From positions 18,086-82,085 of the forward strand of contig JAFDVI010000010.1 of assembly GCA_018269055.1 (NCBI GenBank): a DNA stretch of 64,000 bases, read 5' to 3'. The notes under the pieces were generated by a model. That model made no database searches. It saw nothing but the letters and a program-made list of their open reading frames with translations, and was not told the origin of the DNA. The position numbers were made by a program, and so were the translations under genes. The stretch comes from Acidobacteriota bacterium. Its GTDB lineage: Bacteria > Acidobacteriota > Blastocatellia > RBC074. Within the stretch, counting starts at the first letter, position 1. Every line of letters starts with the position of its first letter. Positions 1 through 6,892 of the stretch are shown in pieces.

Positions 1-1980
1 GTCTGGTTATGGGGCAGGTTCAAAGTGTCCTTGTTGTCCATTAGCACCTTGTCCGGAGTGTTGACGTTGGTCGGCGGTTTCAGCGCCAAGACTCCTGCAA
101 AGGGGAATGATCAAGCCGGCAAAAGCGCAGTTGGGCCATTGGCGAATGTAATTTCAACCAGTTTGCCGCTGGCAGCGACGATCTTTGCCGTCATCATCCT
201 CGCGGCTTTGTCGTTAACCACCAGTCATTTGATCGCTGTTTGGCTGCCGACTTTTGGGTCACCCAAGGGGCTGCTTCTCAATTCGCAGGATGCCTTCTGG
301 CATCTCAGCGTGCTACAGCAATCCCCTCCTTGGTTGGTTGTGACCGTGATTGGTTTAATTGCTCTGTTTGGCCTGGTCATGTCGCTGTTTGTCAACATCA
401 ACAAATTTTCGCTCCACGCCGGATATCGCGACCGATTGATTCGAGCTTATCTGGGAGCGTCGCAAGGGGCAAAGCGGCGGCCCAATCCGTTTACGGGCTT
501 TGACGATCTGGATAACCTGCAAATGCATGATTTGTTGACGGACATTTTTCGACCCGATGATTTTGCATCGCAACTGGATTTGCTGATTGAAGAGTTGCGA
601 CGGCCCCAAACTGCTGCACGCAAATTTGTCAGTGATGGATTAAATCCGGCAACACGCCAGTTGTTGGCTTGCGCGTTGACATCCATAGACAAAGGCAACG
701 CGAAAGGTGAAGAAAAGAAACAAGCATTGCGCCGAGCGCTGGCTGATGAGTTCAACCGCATGATCGAAGCCGAAGAATTGTGGGAACACGACGAGTTCAG
801 CGCGTTGAAAACCGAAGAGATTCAGCAACTCATCACCGCGCAACCGTGGGTTCCGCTGGTGTGGCCGTTTAAGCCAAGGCGGGTATTTGTCGAAAAGCTG
901 CGCATCAATCGAATGCTGGTTGAGCAGGCATTTGCCGGTTTGATTGCTGAATCCGCCAAATCGGCTGACAAAACCGAGACGATAGCCGCTGTGCGCGATT
1001 CGCGCCCGTTGCACATTGTCAACATTGCGCTCAATTTGGTCGGCGGCAAAGATCTCGCCTGGCAGGAACGCAAAGCGCAGCCATTCACCGTTTCTGCGCT
1101 GCACGCGGGCAGTCACGGTTTGGGATACAGACCGGTAAAGTATTACGCCATCAGTCGCCAACAGGACGCAGCGCTTTCGCTCGGCACGGCCATGGCGATT
1201 TCCGGCGCGGCGGTCAGTCCGAATATGGGATACCACTCTTCGTCAATGGTTACGTTCCTGCTGATGCTCTTTAACGTGCGGCTGGGTTGGTGGCTGGGAA
1301 ATCCGGGCCAGGCCGGATGGAAAACCTTCATCAAACCCAGTCCGTTTTTTACGCCCAAACCGTTGATTGCCGAAACGCTGGGAATGACCGATAGCACGCA
1401 TGCGTATGTTTACCTGTCCGATGGCGACCATTTCGAGAACCTGGCGTTGTACGAGATGGTACGACGCCGATGCCATTTCATTATCGTCAGCGATGCAGGT
1501 GCGGATGGTGATTATAGTTTTCACGATCTGGGCAATGCCCTTCGCAAGATTCGCATTGATCTTGGGATTTCTATCGAATTTGAGGATCATGAAAAGATGC
1601 CCATTCAGCCACGCAAACCTGCCGACAAGTTATTCCCAAAGGACGATGAGGGCGTCGGGAAATACTTTGCACTGGCCAAAATCAAGTATTCCGAAGTGGA
1701 CGAAGTAGTTGACGGCAAAGAGGCTGAAGACGGATGGATTCTGTACATCAAACCGACGGTCTACGGCATTGAGCCGCCTGACGTACAGAATTACGCCAAA
1801 GCGAACCCTACCTTTCCGCACGAAACCACTGGTGATCAGATGTATAGCGAGTCTCAGTTTGAAAGTTATCGCGCGCTTGGCGAATGGGTGATCAAAACCA
1901 TTGTAGGAGAAAATAAAATTGAGAATTTAGAAAGTTTACTCCAAACTCTCCGGATTGGCCCAACACCCGCTCTCAAATAA
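1..1980 (+). CDS. Patatin-like phospholipase family protein, 3' part (5' end outside window)
   Basis: The frame is open from base 1 (GTC TGG TTA...), so the GTG at 25 is probably not the start and the gene is cut by the window edge. About 660 residues are visible. Two blocks are typical of the C-terminal half of large membrane-associated patatin-like lipases: AMAISGAAVSPNMGYHSSS followed by a hydrophobic stretch with RLGWWLGNP, and LSDGDHFENLALYEMVRRRC followed by IIVSDAGAD. The Asp of the DGD turn would be the catalytic-dyad Asp. The GxSxG nucleophile elbow is not visible and should lie upstream. Hydrophobic segments near residues 50-70 and 100-125 look transmembrane. Predicted role is acyl-ester hydrolysis of membrane lipids. 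The family assignment is strong; the substrate is unknown. Confidence 0.8.
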   Translation, partial: VWLWGRFKVSLLSISTLSGVLTLVGGFSAKTPAKGNDQAGKSAVGPLANVISTSLPLAATIFAVIILAALSLTTSHLIAVWLPTFGSPKGLLLNSQDAFWHLSVLQQSPPWLVVTVIGLIALFGLVMSLFVNINKFSLHAGYRDRLIRAYLGASQGAKRRPNPFTGFDDLDNLQMHDLLTDIFRPDDFASQLDLLIEELRRPQTAARKFVSDGLNPATRQLLACALTSIDKGNAKGEEKKQALRRALADEFNRMIEAEELWEHDEFSALKTEEIQQLITAQPWVPLVWPFKPRRVFVEKLRINRMLVEQAFAGLIAESAKSADKTETIAAVRDSRPLHIVNIALNLVGGKDLAWQERKAQPFTVSALHAGSHGLGYRPVKYYAISRQQDAALSLGTAMAISGAAVSPNMGYHSSSMVTFLLMLFNVRLGWWLGNPGQAGWKTFIKPSPFFTPKPLIAETLGMTDSTHAYVYLSDGDHFENLALYEMVRRRCHFIIVSDAGADGDYSFHDLGNALRKIRIDLGISIEFEDHEKMPIQPRKPADKLFPKDDEGVGKYFALAKIKYSEVDEVVDGKEAEDGWILYIKPTVYGIEPPDVQNYAKANPTFPHETTGDQMYSESQFESYRALGEWVIKTIVGENKIENLESLLQTLRIGPTPALK

Positions 1981-2039
1981 CGTTGCCGAGGTGTGAAAGG
2001 CAAGATCGAAAGAACCGCAGGTATAGCGGCTCACTCCCT

Positions 2040-2089
2040 GCAAAAGGCGGTAGCGAGAAGGTAGTCTCCTTCTCGCTACCGCCTTTTGC
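2040..2089. terminator. 22-bp perfect hairpin, likely transcription terminator
   Basis: The arms at 2040-2061 and 2068-2089 are perfect reverse complements with a 6-nt loop (TAGTCT). It lies 60 bp after the patatin-like gene. There is no clean U-run after the stem (GTTTGTCC follows), so it could also be a REP-like or mRNA-stabilising structure. Confidence 0.6.
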
Positions 2090-2133
2090 GTTTGTCCGGA
2101 AGGAAATGAGCTTCTCTGAAAGTAACTCATCTG

Positions 2134-2487
2134 TTGGCTAAGGAGGATGGCCCGGCGTACATTATCGCTCGTGTTCGAGCGCGAATGGGCGACGGGCTAC
2201 TCGGCCAACTAATGGATTGCTTTAAGTGTTTGAGCATGTGGGTTGTTGCGCCAATGGCTTTCTTGCTTTTTCAGCGTCCCCTGGACCGGCTGATAAGTTG
2301 GTTGGCGATTTCAGGAGCGGCTTGCCTGCTTGAGCAAATCGGTCAGCAAACGATTTTGATTCCTCCAACTACTTCAGTGGAAGAAGGAGGTCAAAGCAAT
2401 GGCATGTTGTGGACAGAAACGACAAGCTCTCAGCAAATCGGTGGAACTTACCACGAGTCCAATCCTTCAGTCCCAGACCGCCGATAG
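2134..2487 (+). CDS. DUF1360 family small membrane protein
   Basis: About 117 residues. The N-terminal EDGPAYIIARVRARMGD, the CFKC motif before SMW, and a hydrophobic stretch ending WLAISGAACLLEQ match the DUF1360 pattern of small membrane proteins of unknown function. The start is uncertain. TTG at 2134 is the first conventional codon, but the in-frame residues just upstream (LKVTHL) also fit the family, and CTG at 2116 lies about 12 nt after GGAAGG. The last 30 codons overlap the next gene in another frame. Function is unknown. Confidence 0.65.
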   Translation: MAKEDGPAYIIARVRARMGDGLLGQLMDCFKCLSMWVVAPMAFLLFQRPLDRLISWLAISGAACLLEQIGQQTILIPPTTSVEEGGQSNGMLWTETTSSQQIGGTYHESNPSVPDRR

Positions 2488-2701
2488 CAATCTGGGGATT
2501 GGCAGAGATCAACCCGGCCATATAGCTGTCGGATCGTCTCAAAACACAGTCCTCATTCGTTACTTACAAGGTTCGCCGTTGTACATCAGGGGAGCGGTCA
2601 CCGGCAGGCAGTACTTGTTTTCGGCGGCTCAACCTGTTCTGGCTGTGGATGCGCGAGACGGAGACGGTTTTTTGAAATCACGCAAGATTCGTCGTGTGTA
2701 A
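2399..2701 (+). CDS. Small conserved hypothetical protein (MACCGQKR N-terminus)
   Basis: A 100-residue protein. ATG at 2399 has a strong ribosome-binding site (AAGGAGGT, 7 nt upstream). It starts inside the end of the DUF1360 gene, overlapping by 89 nt in a different frame, which suggests coupling. The N-terminal CC pair and the C-terminal core (VLIRYLQGSPLYIRG, VTGRQYLFSAAQPVLAVDAR) look globular. I do not recognise a named family. The strong ribosome-binding site and plausible composition make it likely real. Confidence 0.6.
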   Translation: MACCGQKRQALSKSVELTTSPILQSQTADSNLGIGRDQPGHIAVGSSQNTVLIRYLQGSPLYIRGAVTGRQYLFSAAQPVLAVDARDGDGFLKSRKIRRV

Positions 2702-2707
2702 ACACTA

Positions 2708-2744
2708 CTGGCTCCTGCCGGAGAGGTTTTTCGTCAGGAGCCAG
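2708..2744. terminator. 10-bp hairpin between convergent genes
   Basis: CTGGCTCCTG at 2708-2717 pairs perfectly with CAGGAGCCAG at 2735-2744 across a 17-nt loop containing a T5 run. It sits between the end of the small + strand gene (2701) and the end of the shell-protein gene on the minus strand (2787). It may serve as a weak bidirectional terminator. Confidence 0.35.
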
Positions 2745-2786
2745 AGTCGAAATGATTGCCGCAAATCAAAATCAGCCCGCGCAAAA

Positions 2787-3110
2787 TCAGGTAGACGGAT
2801 TGACCGAACCGCTGATCGGTTTGCGCGTGGTTTCGCCTGTGTGCAGAACTGGCAGGCCTTCATCCACTTCACCGTGAGGGCGTGGAATGACATGGGTGGA
2901 AACAACTTCGCCGACCTTGCGTCCGGCGGCGGCTCCAGCTTCGACGGCGGCTTTCACTGCGCCGACTTCGCCGCGCACAATGGCGGTGACCAAACCCGCG
3001 TCAACTTTTTCCCAACCAACCAGCTTGACGTTGGCGGCTTTGACCATTGCATCTGCGGCTTCGATCATTGCCACCAAACCGCGACATTCAACCATTCCTA
3101 AAGCTTCCAT
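2787..3110 (-). CDS. Bacterial microcompartment shell protein (BMC-H, PduA/EutM/CcmK type)
   Basis: A 107-residue protein starting at ATG 3110, about 4 nt after AAAGGTC; translation can be extended upstream in frame to 3200, but family alignment supports [11 protein letters not shown]. One BMC domain spans about residues 3-80: [18 protein letters not shown], then [19 protein letters not shown], then [10 protein letters not shown]. Such proteins form hexamers that tile microcompartment shells, with the central pore lined by a loop that is KIGSG in PduA and CcmK. Here the loop is KVDAG, placing an acidic residue at the pore. A 25-residue polar tail follows. No enzyme, pentamer or trimer shell gene is visible nearby, so this is an orphan shell gene in this window. 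Confidence 0.9.
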   Translation of the reverse strand: MEALGMVECRGLVAMIEAADAMVKAANVKLVGWEKVDAGLVTAIVRGEVGAVKAAVEAGAAAGRKVGEVVSTHVIPRPHGEVDEGLPVLHTGETTRKPISGSVNPST

Positions 3111-3426
3111 ACAGACCTTTCTGAAACAGGGAATTGAATTTTGCGCAGATTGTAGCCGATCAATTGCAGCCTGACCAACTCCGACGACCTGGGGGCGCAT
3201 ACGATTCCATTTTGTTTTCCTCGCACACGAAATGGGTTGAGGGGGTGATAGAGCAAAATTTGCAGCTTACATTCTCGTTACTCTAAAGTCTTTCCCTGAA
3301 ATGAGTTAAAGTTTTTCTCGGTTTGTTTTAGCGTTTGGCGCGCCAAATGCCTTTAGGCAAAACGAAAGGAGACCTGGTATCAGTTGCAGTTCCGCAGTCT
3401 GATGGACTCAGGTGATTGATTTGATT
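3111..3426. promoter_or_regulatory. Divergent intergenic region with a perfect palindrome
   Basis: No gene is seen in these 316 bases between divergently transcribed genes, so both promoters should lie here. The clearest element is a perfect 14-bp palindrome, TTTGGCGCGCCAAA at 3334-3347, about 80 bp before the downstream ATG. It is embedded in a looser inverted arrangement (GTTTTAGC ... GGCAAAAC, 3326-3362). It could be a dimeric regulator site. No convincing -35/-10 pair was assigned. Confidence 0.4.
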
Positions 3427-3819
3427 ATGAAGAAAACCATTATTGCTTTAACCCTCGCATTGGGATTCGTCGTTACTGCTGGTCTGTCGAGTCAGGCTTC
3501 CGTTCAGGCTCAATGGCCGTGGGGACAAAATCGCCGTATTGATCGTCGGGATGATCGCCGAAATGACCGTCGAGATGATCGTTGGGATCGCCAGAATGAC
3601 CGTCGGGATGATCGTTATGACAATCGTCGCTACAACAACCGGGATTACGATAAGGGATTCCGCGATGGACTGAACAGAGGACAGGAAGATATGCGGGATC
3701 GTCGTCGGGCCGATCCAAACAACTCCAGCCATTACCGCAGTGGAAACTCGTCTTATCGCGAAGGCTTCCGTAAGGGCTATTTCGAAGGCTATCGCCAATA
3801 TGGCGGTCGCAGGTGGTAA
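3427..3819 (+). CDS. Secreted Arg/Asp-rich low-complexity protein
   Basis: A 130-residue protein. ATG at 3427 gives a clean signal peptide (MKKTIIALTLALGFVV..., predicted cut near ASVQAQ); an in-frame GTG at 3412 would only add MIDLI. The mature protein begins with a degenerate DDRR/NDRR/DDRW run (about residues 35-75), whose DNA shows short GATCGTCGGGATGAT-like repeats. It ends with YDKGFRDGLNRGQEDM and YREGFRKGYFEGYRQYG, a YxxGFxxG pattern seen in small exported proteins of Acidobacteria. Function is unknown. Alternating basic and acidic residues suggest a disordered or surface-binding periplasmic protein. Confidence 0.75.
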   Translation: MKKTIIALTLALGFVVTAGLSSQASVQAQWPWGQNRRIDRRDDRRNDRRDDRWDRQNDRRDDRYDNRRYNNRDYDKGFRDGLNRGQEDMRDRRRADPNNSSHYRSGNSSYREGFRKGYFEGYRQYGGRRW

Positions 3820-3841
3820 TTGCTCTGCAAGACAGCAAAAT

Positions 3842-3879
3842 AAAAAAGCCGCTGAAGAAAAAAGTCAGCGGCTTTTTTT
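3842..3879. terminator. Bidirectional intrinsic terminator
   Basis: AAAAAAGCCGCTGA at 3842-3855 pairs with the arm at 3865-3878 across a 9-nt A-rich loop. The stem is flanked by A and T runs so it can act on both strands. It separates the secreted Arg/Asp-rich gene (+) from the metallophosphoesterase (-). Confidence 0.85.
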
Positions 3880-3894
3880 GCTTGGAAAACGAAA

Positions 3895-4785
3895 TTATCG
3901 TTTGATTGTGTAGGAGTCAATCAGCCTGCCATCGGCGGCGATGGCTTCGACTTTCATTTCGTTTTCGGTTGCTTGAACGATCAGAAAAGAATTGACCATA
4001 TCCTCACCCGCTGCCATTAGCGAAGACTGCCTATTCAGCGAGCGTTTTTTGATCTCACCGCTGGCGCCTTCGGTAAAGTATTGCACGCCTTTTTGCGGCT
4101 TGACCCGTTCGTAACTGTGAGCATGGCCGGCAAAGACTGCGTTGACGCCATATTTGACGTAAAGCGGTTCCAGTTGTGCGCGCAGCCCTTTGTATTCGCT
4201 GTGCATTTTTGACGACGAATAAATCGAATGATGGCAAAAGGCGACCTTCCACCGCGCCTTTGAATCTTTCAGCTTTCCTTCCAGCCAGCTTAACTGTGTT
4301 TCGTCCATCAGATTTGAATCGAGGGCAAAAAACTCGATTTGGTTTTCTTTGTCGCCTTTGGTGAAGTTGTAATAACGCCTCCCGCCCATGTTGAAATTTT
4401 TATAGTTGGTCTGAAACTCCAAACCCTTGATGATGTCGTGATTGCCCAACGTGGCGTAAAACTTTACTCCGGCGTCAAGCAGTTCCTTGTACGGTTCTTC
4501 AAAGTGCGAACCGATTTTTTCCTTTTCACCTTTTTCGTAAATGTTGTCGCCAAGCATCAGGACAAAATCGAAAGGGGTTTTCAGGCGTTGTTTGATCATT
4601 TGCTGGGCAACGGCCTGTTGGGCGCTGTCCGCTGTACCGGTGTCGCCAATTACCGCAAAGATGATTGGCGCTGTATCCGAAGAATCTTGAGCCGTTGCAC
4701 CCTGTGCTTTAGCTGACGGGGAAAATAAGCAGATAAAAACAATTGCGGCAAACAGCGCGCGGAACTTCGAAAAGACAGTTTTCAT
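3895..4785 (-). CDS. Exported metallophosphoesterase (purple acid phosphatase-like)
   Basis: A 296-residue protein with a signal peptide (FAAIVFICLFSPSAKAQG). The calcineurin-type metal motifs appear in order: GDTG (about residue 47), GDNIYEKG (about 85), GNHD (about 116), CHHSIYSSS (about 184) and GHAHSYER (about 220). This set is typical of tartrate-resistant/purple acid phosphatases, binuclear metal enzymes cleaving phosphomonoesters in the periplasm. It starts 8 nt after the stop of the phospholipase D-like gene, so the two probably form an operon. Substrate unknown; a phosphate-scavenging role is inferred. Confidence 0.88.
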   Translation of the reverse strand: MKTVFSKFRALFAAIVFICLFSPSAKAQGATAQDSSDTAPIIFAVIGDTGTADSAQQAVAQQMIKQRLKTPFDFVLMLGDNIYEKGEKEKIGSHFEEPYKELLDAGVKFYATLGNHDIIKGLEFQTNYKNFNMGGRRYYNFTKGDKENQIEFFALDSNLMDETQLSWLEGKLKDSKARWKVAFCHHSIYSSSKMHSEYKGLRAQLEPLYVKYGVNAVFAGHAHSYERVKPQKGVQYFTEGASGEIKKRSLNRQSSLMAAGEDMVNSFLIVQATENEMKVEAIAADGRLIDSYTIKR

Positions 4786-4793
4786 TGTTAGAG

Positions 4794-5648
4794 CTACTCC
4801 GTTAAATCCTTGATCAAATCGCCCCAGTCCAGCACGAAAATCAGGAAAAAGCTTTTCAGCGCTTCTTTGTCATCCGTAATCAAACCGACTTCTCGACGCT
4901 GGTCGAGTTCAACCTTACGCAGGCTTTGGCTGCCGAAAAAGACTTGTTTGCCGTCGCGAATGATTGCCTGGGTATGCAACCGAATGAGCGGCATCGGGCG
5001 AACTTCGATTCCTTTGATGGGTTTGCCGGTCATGCCGATGACTTTGATTTCGACGCCAGCCCTGGCTTGGTTTTCCAAAAGTTTGACCATTTGCGAGTCA
5101 TTGAGTTTGCCGTCGTAAATCAACAATTGTTTTTCTGCGCTCTGGATAAAAGCAGACAGTTTTTTGCGTGAATTGATCGGGCTAATGACAAAATGTTCGG
5201 CTTCGACTTTAGGGGATTTTCGGGCGGCGTCGGCATTGAACAGACGAACTGCCTCGCGGACCAATTGTTCATCTTCAGTGATGACGCCAAAACTGCGGCT
5301 ATGATGAATGTCCAAAAAAGAGAAGTTGAAGGTCAGCAAAAAAAGCTGGCGACGGTCAATGATCATCACTTTGCTGTGATAACGAACCAGGTCTTCGGCG
5401 GTGCGCGTGACCTGCACGTTTCTTTCCGACAATCGCTTTGCCAGCTTTTTGATCTCTTTCAGGTCTTCTTTGTTGGTGTGCGTGATCAATGCATGCACGC
5501 GAACTCCACGCGCGGCAGCGGCAACCAGCGCCTGTTCAATTTCAAGCCGATCAAGCCTGTAAATGACGATCTCAATGCTTTCTTTGGCTTGGTTGATGCC
5601 TTCCAGCAACGGTTCAATGCCGTCGCGCGGTTGAATGATAACGTGCAT
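4794..5648 (-). CDS. Phospholipase D-like domain protein with one degenerate HKD motif
   Basis: A 284-residue protein with two PLD-like halves. The first half has an intact motif, YHSKVMIID (HxKx4D, about residue 89). The second has LHTQAIIRD followed by FFGSQSLR, where the Lys is replaced by Gln, so the second site should be impaired. The superfamily acts on phosphodiester bonds of phospholipids or nucleic acids. No signal peptide is evident, suggesting a cytosolic or membrane-proximal protein. ATG at 5648 lacks a good ribosome-binding site. It is the first gene of a pair with the downstream phosphatase. Cardiolipin synthase and nuclease-type activities cannot be distinguished by eye. Confidence 0.75.
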   Translation of the reverse strand: MHVIIQPRDGIEPLLEGINQAKESIEIVIYRLDRLEIEQALVAAAARGVRVHALITHTNKEDLKEIKKLAKRLSERNVQVTRTAEDLVRYHSKVMIIDRRQLFLLTFNFSFLDIHHSRSFGVITEDEQLVREAVRLFNADAARKSPKVEAEHFVISPINSRKKLSAFIQSAEKQLLIYDGKLNDSQMVKLLENQARAGVEIKVIGMTGKPIKGIEVRPMPLIRLHTQAIIRDGKQVFFGSQSLRKVELDQRREVGLITDDKEALKSFFLIFVLDWGDLIKDLTE

Positions 5649-5725
5649 TTCAAAAGCGAAGGGGGAACTTTAAGATCATTGATGTCCCCCAAATCCGTTG
5701 GACAGTGATCAGTTCCCCGGTCAGA

Positions 5726-6766
5726 TTACCTTCCTACTGCAGAATTCAACTCATTGATTTTCTGGCGAATTCGTCGTGCAAACCCTTCGGTTTCGGCAGG
5801 CGAGGCGCCAGCAGCCTTGAAAGCATCGCGGATTTGGGCATCGGTCAATTGGCCAATGATGCCTGCAAACCATCGAGCATGTTCGACAGGAACAGATTTG
5901 AGCGAACCGCTCATTTTTCCGCTGTAATGTAATTTGACGTGGCCGCCGGAAACCCCATCCAGAAACGCTTGTCGGTTGTAATCGTCAAGGTCCCATTTGG
6001 TGTGAGAGGTGAAGCCGCCCATTTTGCCGAATGATCCGCCCCAATCCGCTACCAGGTACCAATCAATGACTTTTCCTGCGTCATCAAACATTCCCAGGAC
6101 GTTATTGTTCGTATTTTTGGCGTCCCAATTGTTCAGCAGCGTGTTGAGGATCGCTAGGCCGGACAATTCCTTGCTGCCTTTGAACGGATTGCTGTCCCAA
6201 TCCCAATTGATGGCGCGGCGAGCAATATCGTCAGGGCGTTTTTCAAACATGCCGTTGGCGAACGAACCATCAGAGCCAACGAATTTTTTGGCGCGCCCCA
6301 AACCCGAGACTCCATTCACTTTTCCGGAAGGAATGAAATAGCTTTCTTCAACCATGTACCCGCAAGCCCAGACGATACGGCTGGAAGCGACTTCGGAGTG
6401 TACTTCTTCATCAAATTTGATGTTCCATTTGACGCCATTGGCATCGAAGATTTTGATCTTGGGATTCGTTCCGGTGACGTCTTCCTTGTCGAATTGAAAA
6501 GGAGGTTTGGGCATGCCATCCGGACTGCCAATGCCGTAAAACAGATTCAACGAAGCAATGTTGCCACGATTTTCCCAGATGGCAGGCGTACCTGGGGCGG
6601 TCGGGGCGGAAGATGATTTTTTGCTTTTCTTCGATTCTTTTTCGCCCTTATGTTTCTTTTGCGCATTTACGCTAGTGGCAGATGTGACTGCGAAACCAGC
6701 CAGTGCCATACAAAGCGCCAACGTGAAAGAAAACAGCGCGGATAAGCGATTGTGCCGATAACTCAT
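5726..6766 (-). CDS. Secreted conserved protein of unknown function, possibly kinase-like
   Basis: A 346-residue protein with a signal peptide (FSFTLALCMALAGFAVTSA) followed by a Lys/Ser linker (KKHKGEKESKKSKKSS). The conserved-looking core has GVKWNIKFDEEVHSEVASSR with IVWACGYMVEESYF (residues about 112-145), WDSNPFKGSKELSGLAIL with LLNNWDAKNTNNN (about 190-225), and WYLVADWGGSFGKMGG (about 235-250). An early Lys/Glu pair, then NWDxKNxNN, then an Asp-Trp-Gly is reminiscent of atypical phosphoinositide-kinase-like or HipA/FAM20-like folds. That is inference from motif order only. ATG at 6766 follows AGGAGGTCG and is well supported. It stands alone, with 77 nt to the next minus-strand gene. 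Confidence 0.65.
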   Translation of the reverse strand: MSYRHNRLSALFSFTLALCMALAGFAVTSATSVNAQKKHKGEKESKKSKKSSSAPTAPGTPAIWENRGNIASLNLFYGIGSPDGMPKPPFQFDKEDVTGTNPKIKIFDANGVKWNIKFDEEVHSEVASSRIVWACGYMVEESYFIPSGKVNGVSGLGRAKKFVGSDGSFANGMFEKRPDDIARRAINWDWDSNPFKGSKELSGLAILNTLLNNWDAKNTNNNVLGMFDDAGKVIDWYLVADWGGSFGKMGGFTSHTKWDLDDYNRQAFLDGVSGGHVKLHYSGKMSGSLKSVPVEHARWFAGIIGQLTDAQIRDAFKAAGASPAETEGFARRIRQKINELNSAVGR

Positions 6767-6892
6767 TGAAACGACCTCCTAAAGTTTTGGTTCAACGGGG
6801 CGCAGGTAGATTTACAAGGAATTAGTTCGTAGCTGTGGTTTCGACCTCTGGCAAATGGAACACGCCTTCAGTCTTAAAGATGGCTACAAGCT

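Noticed and set aside
3531..3640. Short direct repeats resembling a CRISPR-like array
   Set aside because: They encode the DDRR/NDRR run of a secreted protein, units are degenerate and too short, and there are no spacers.
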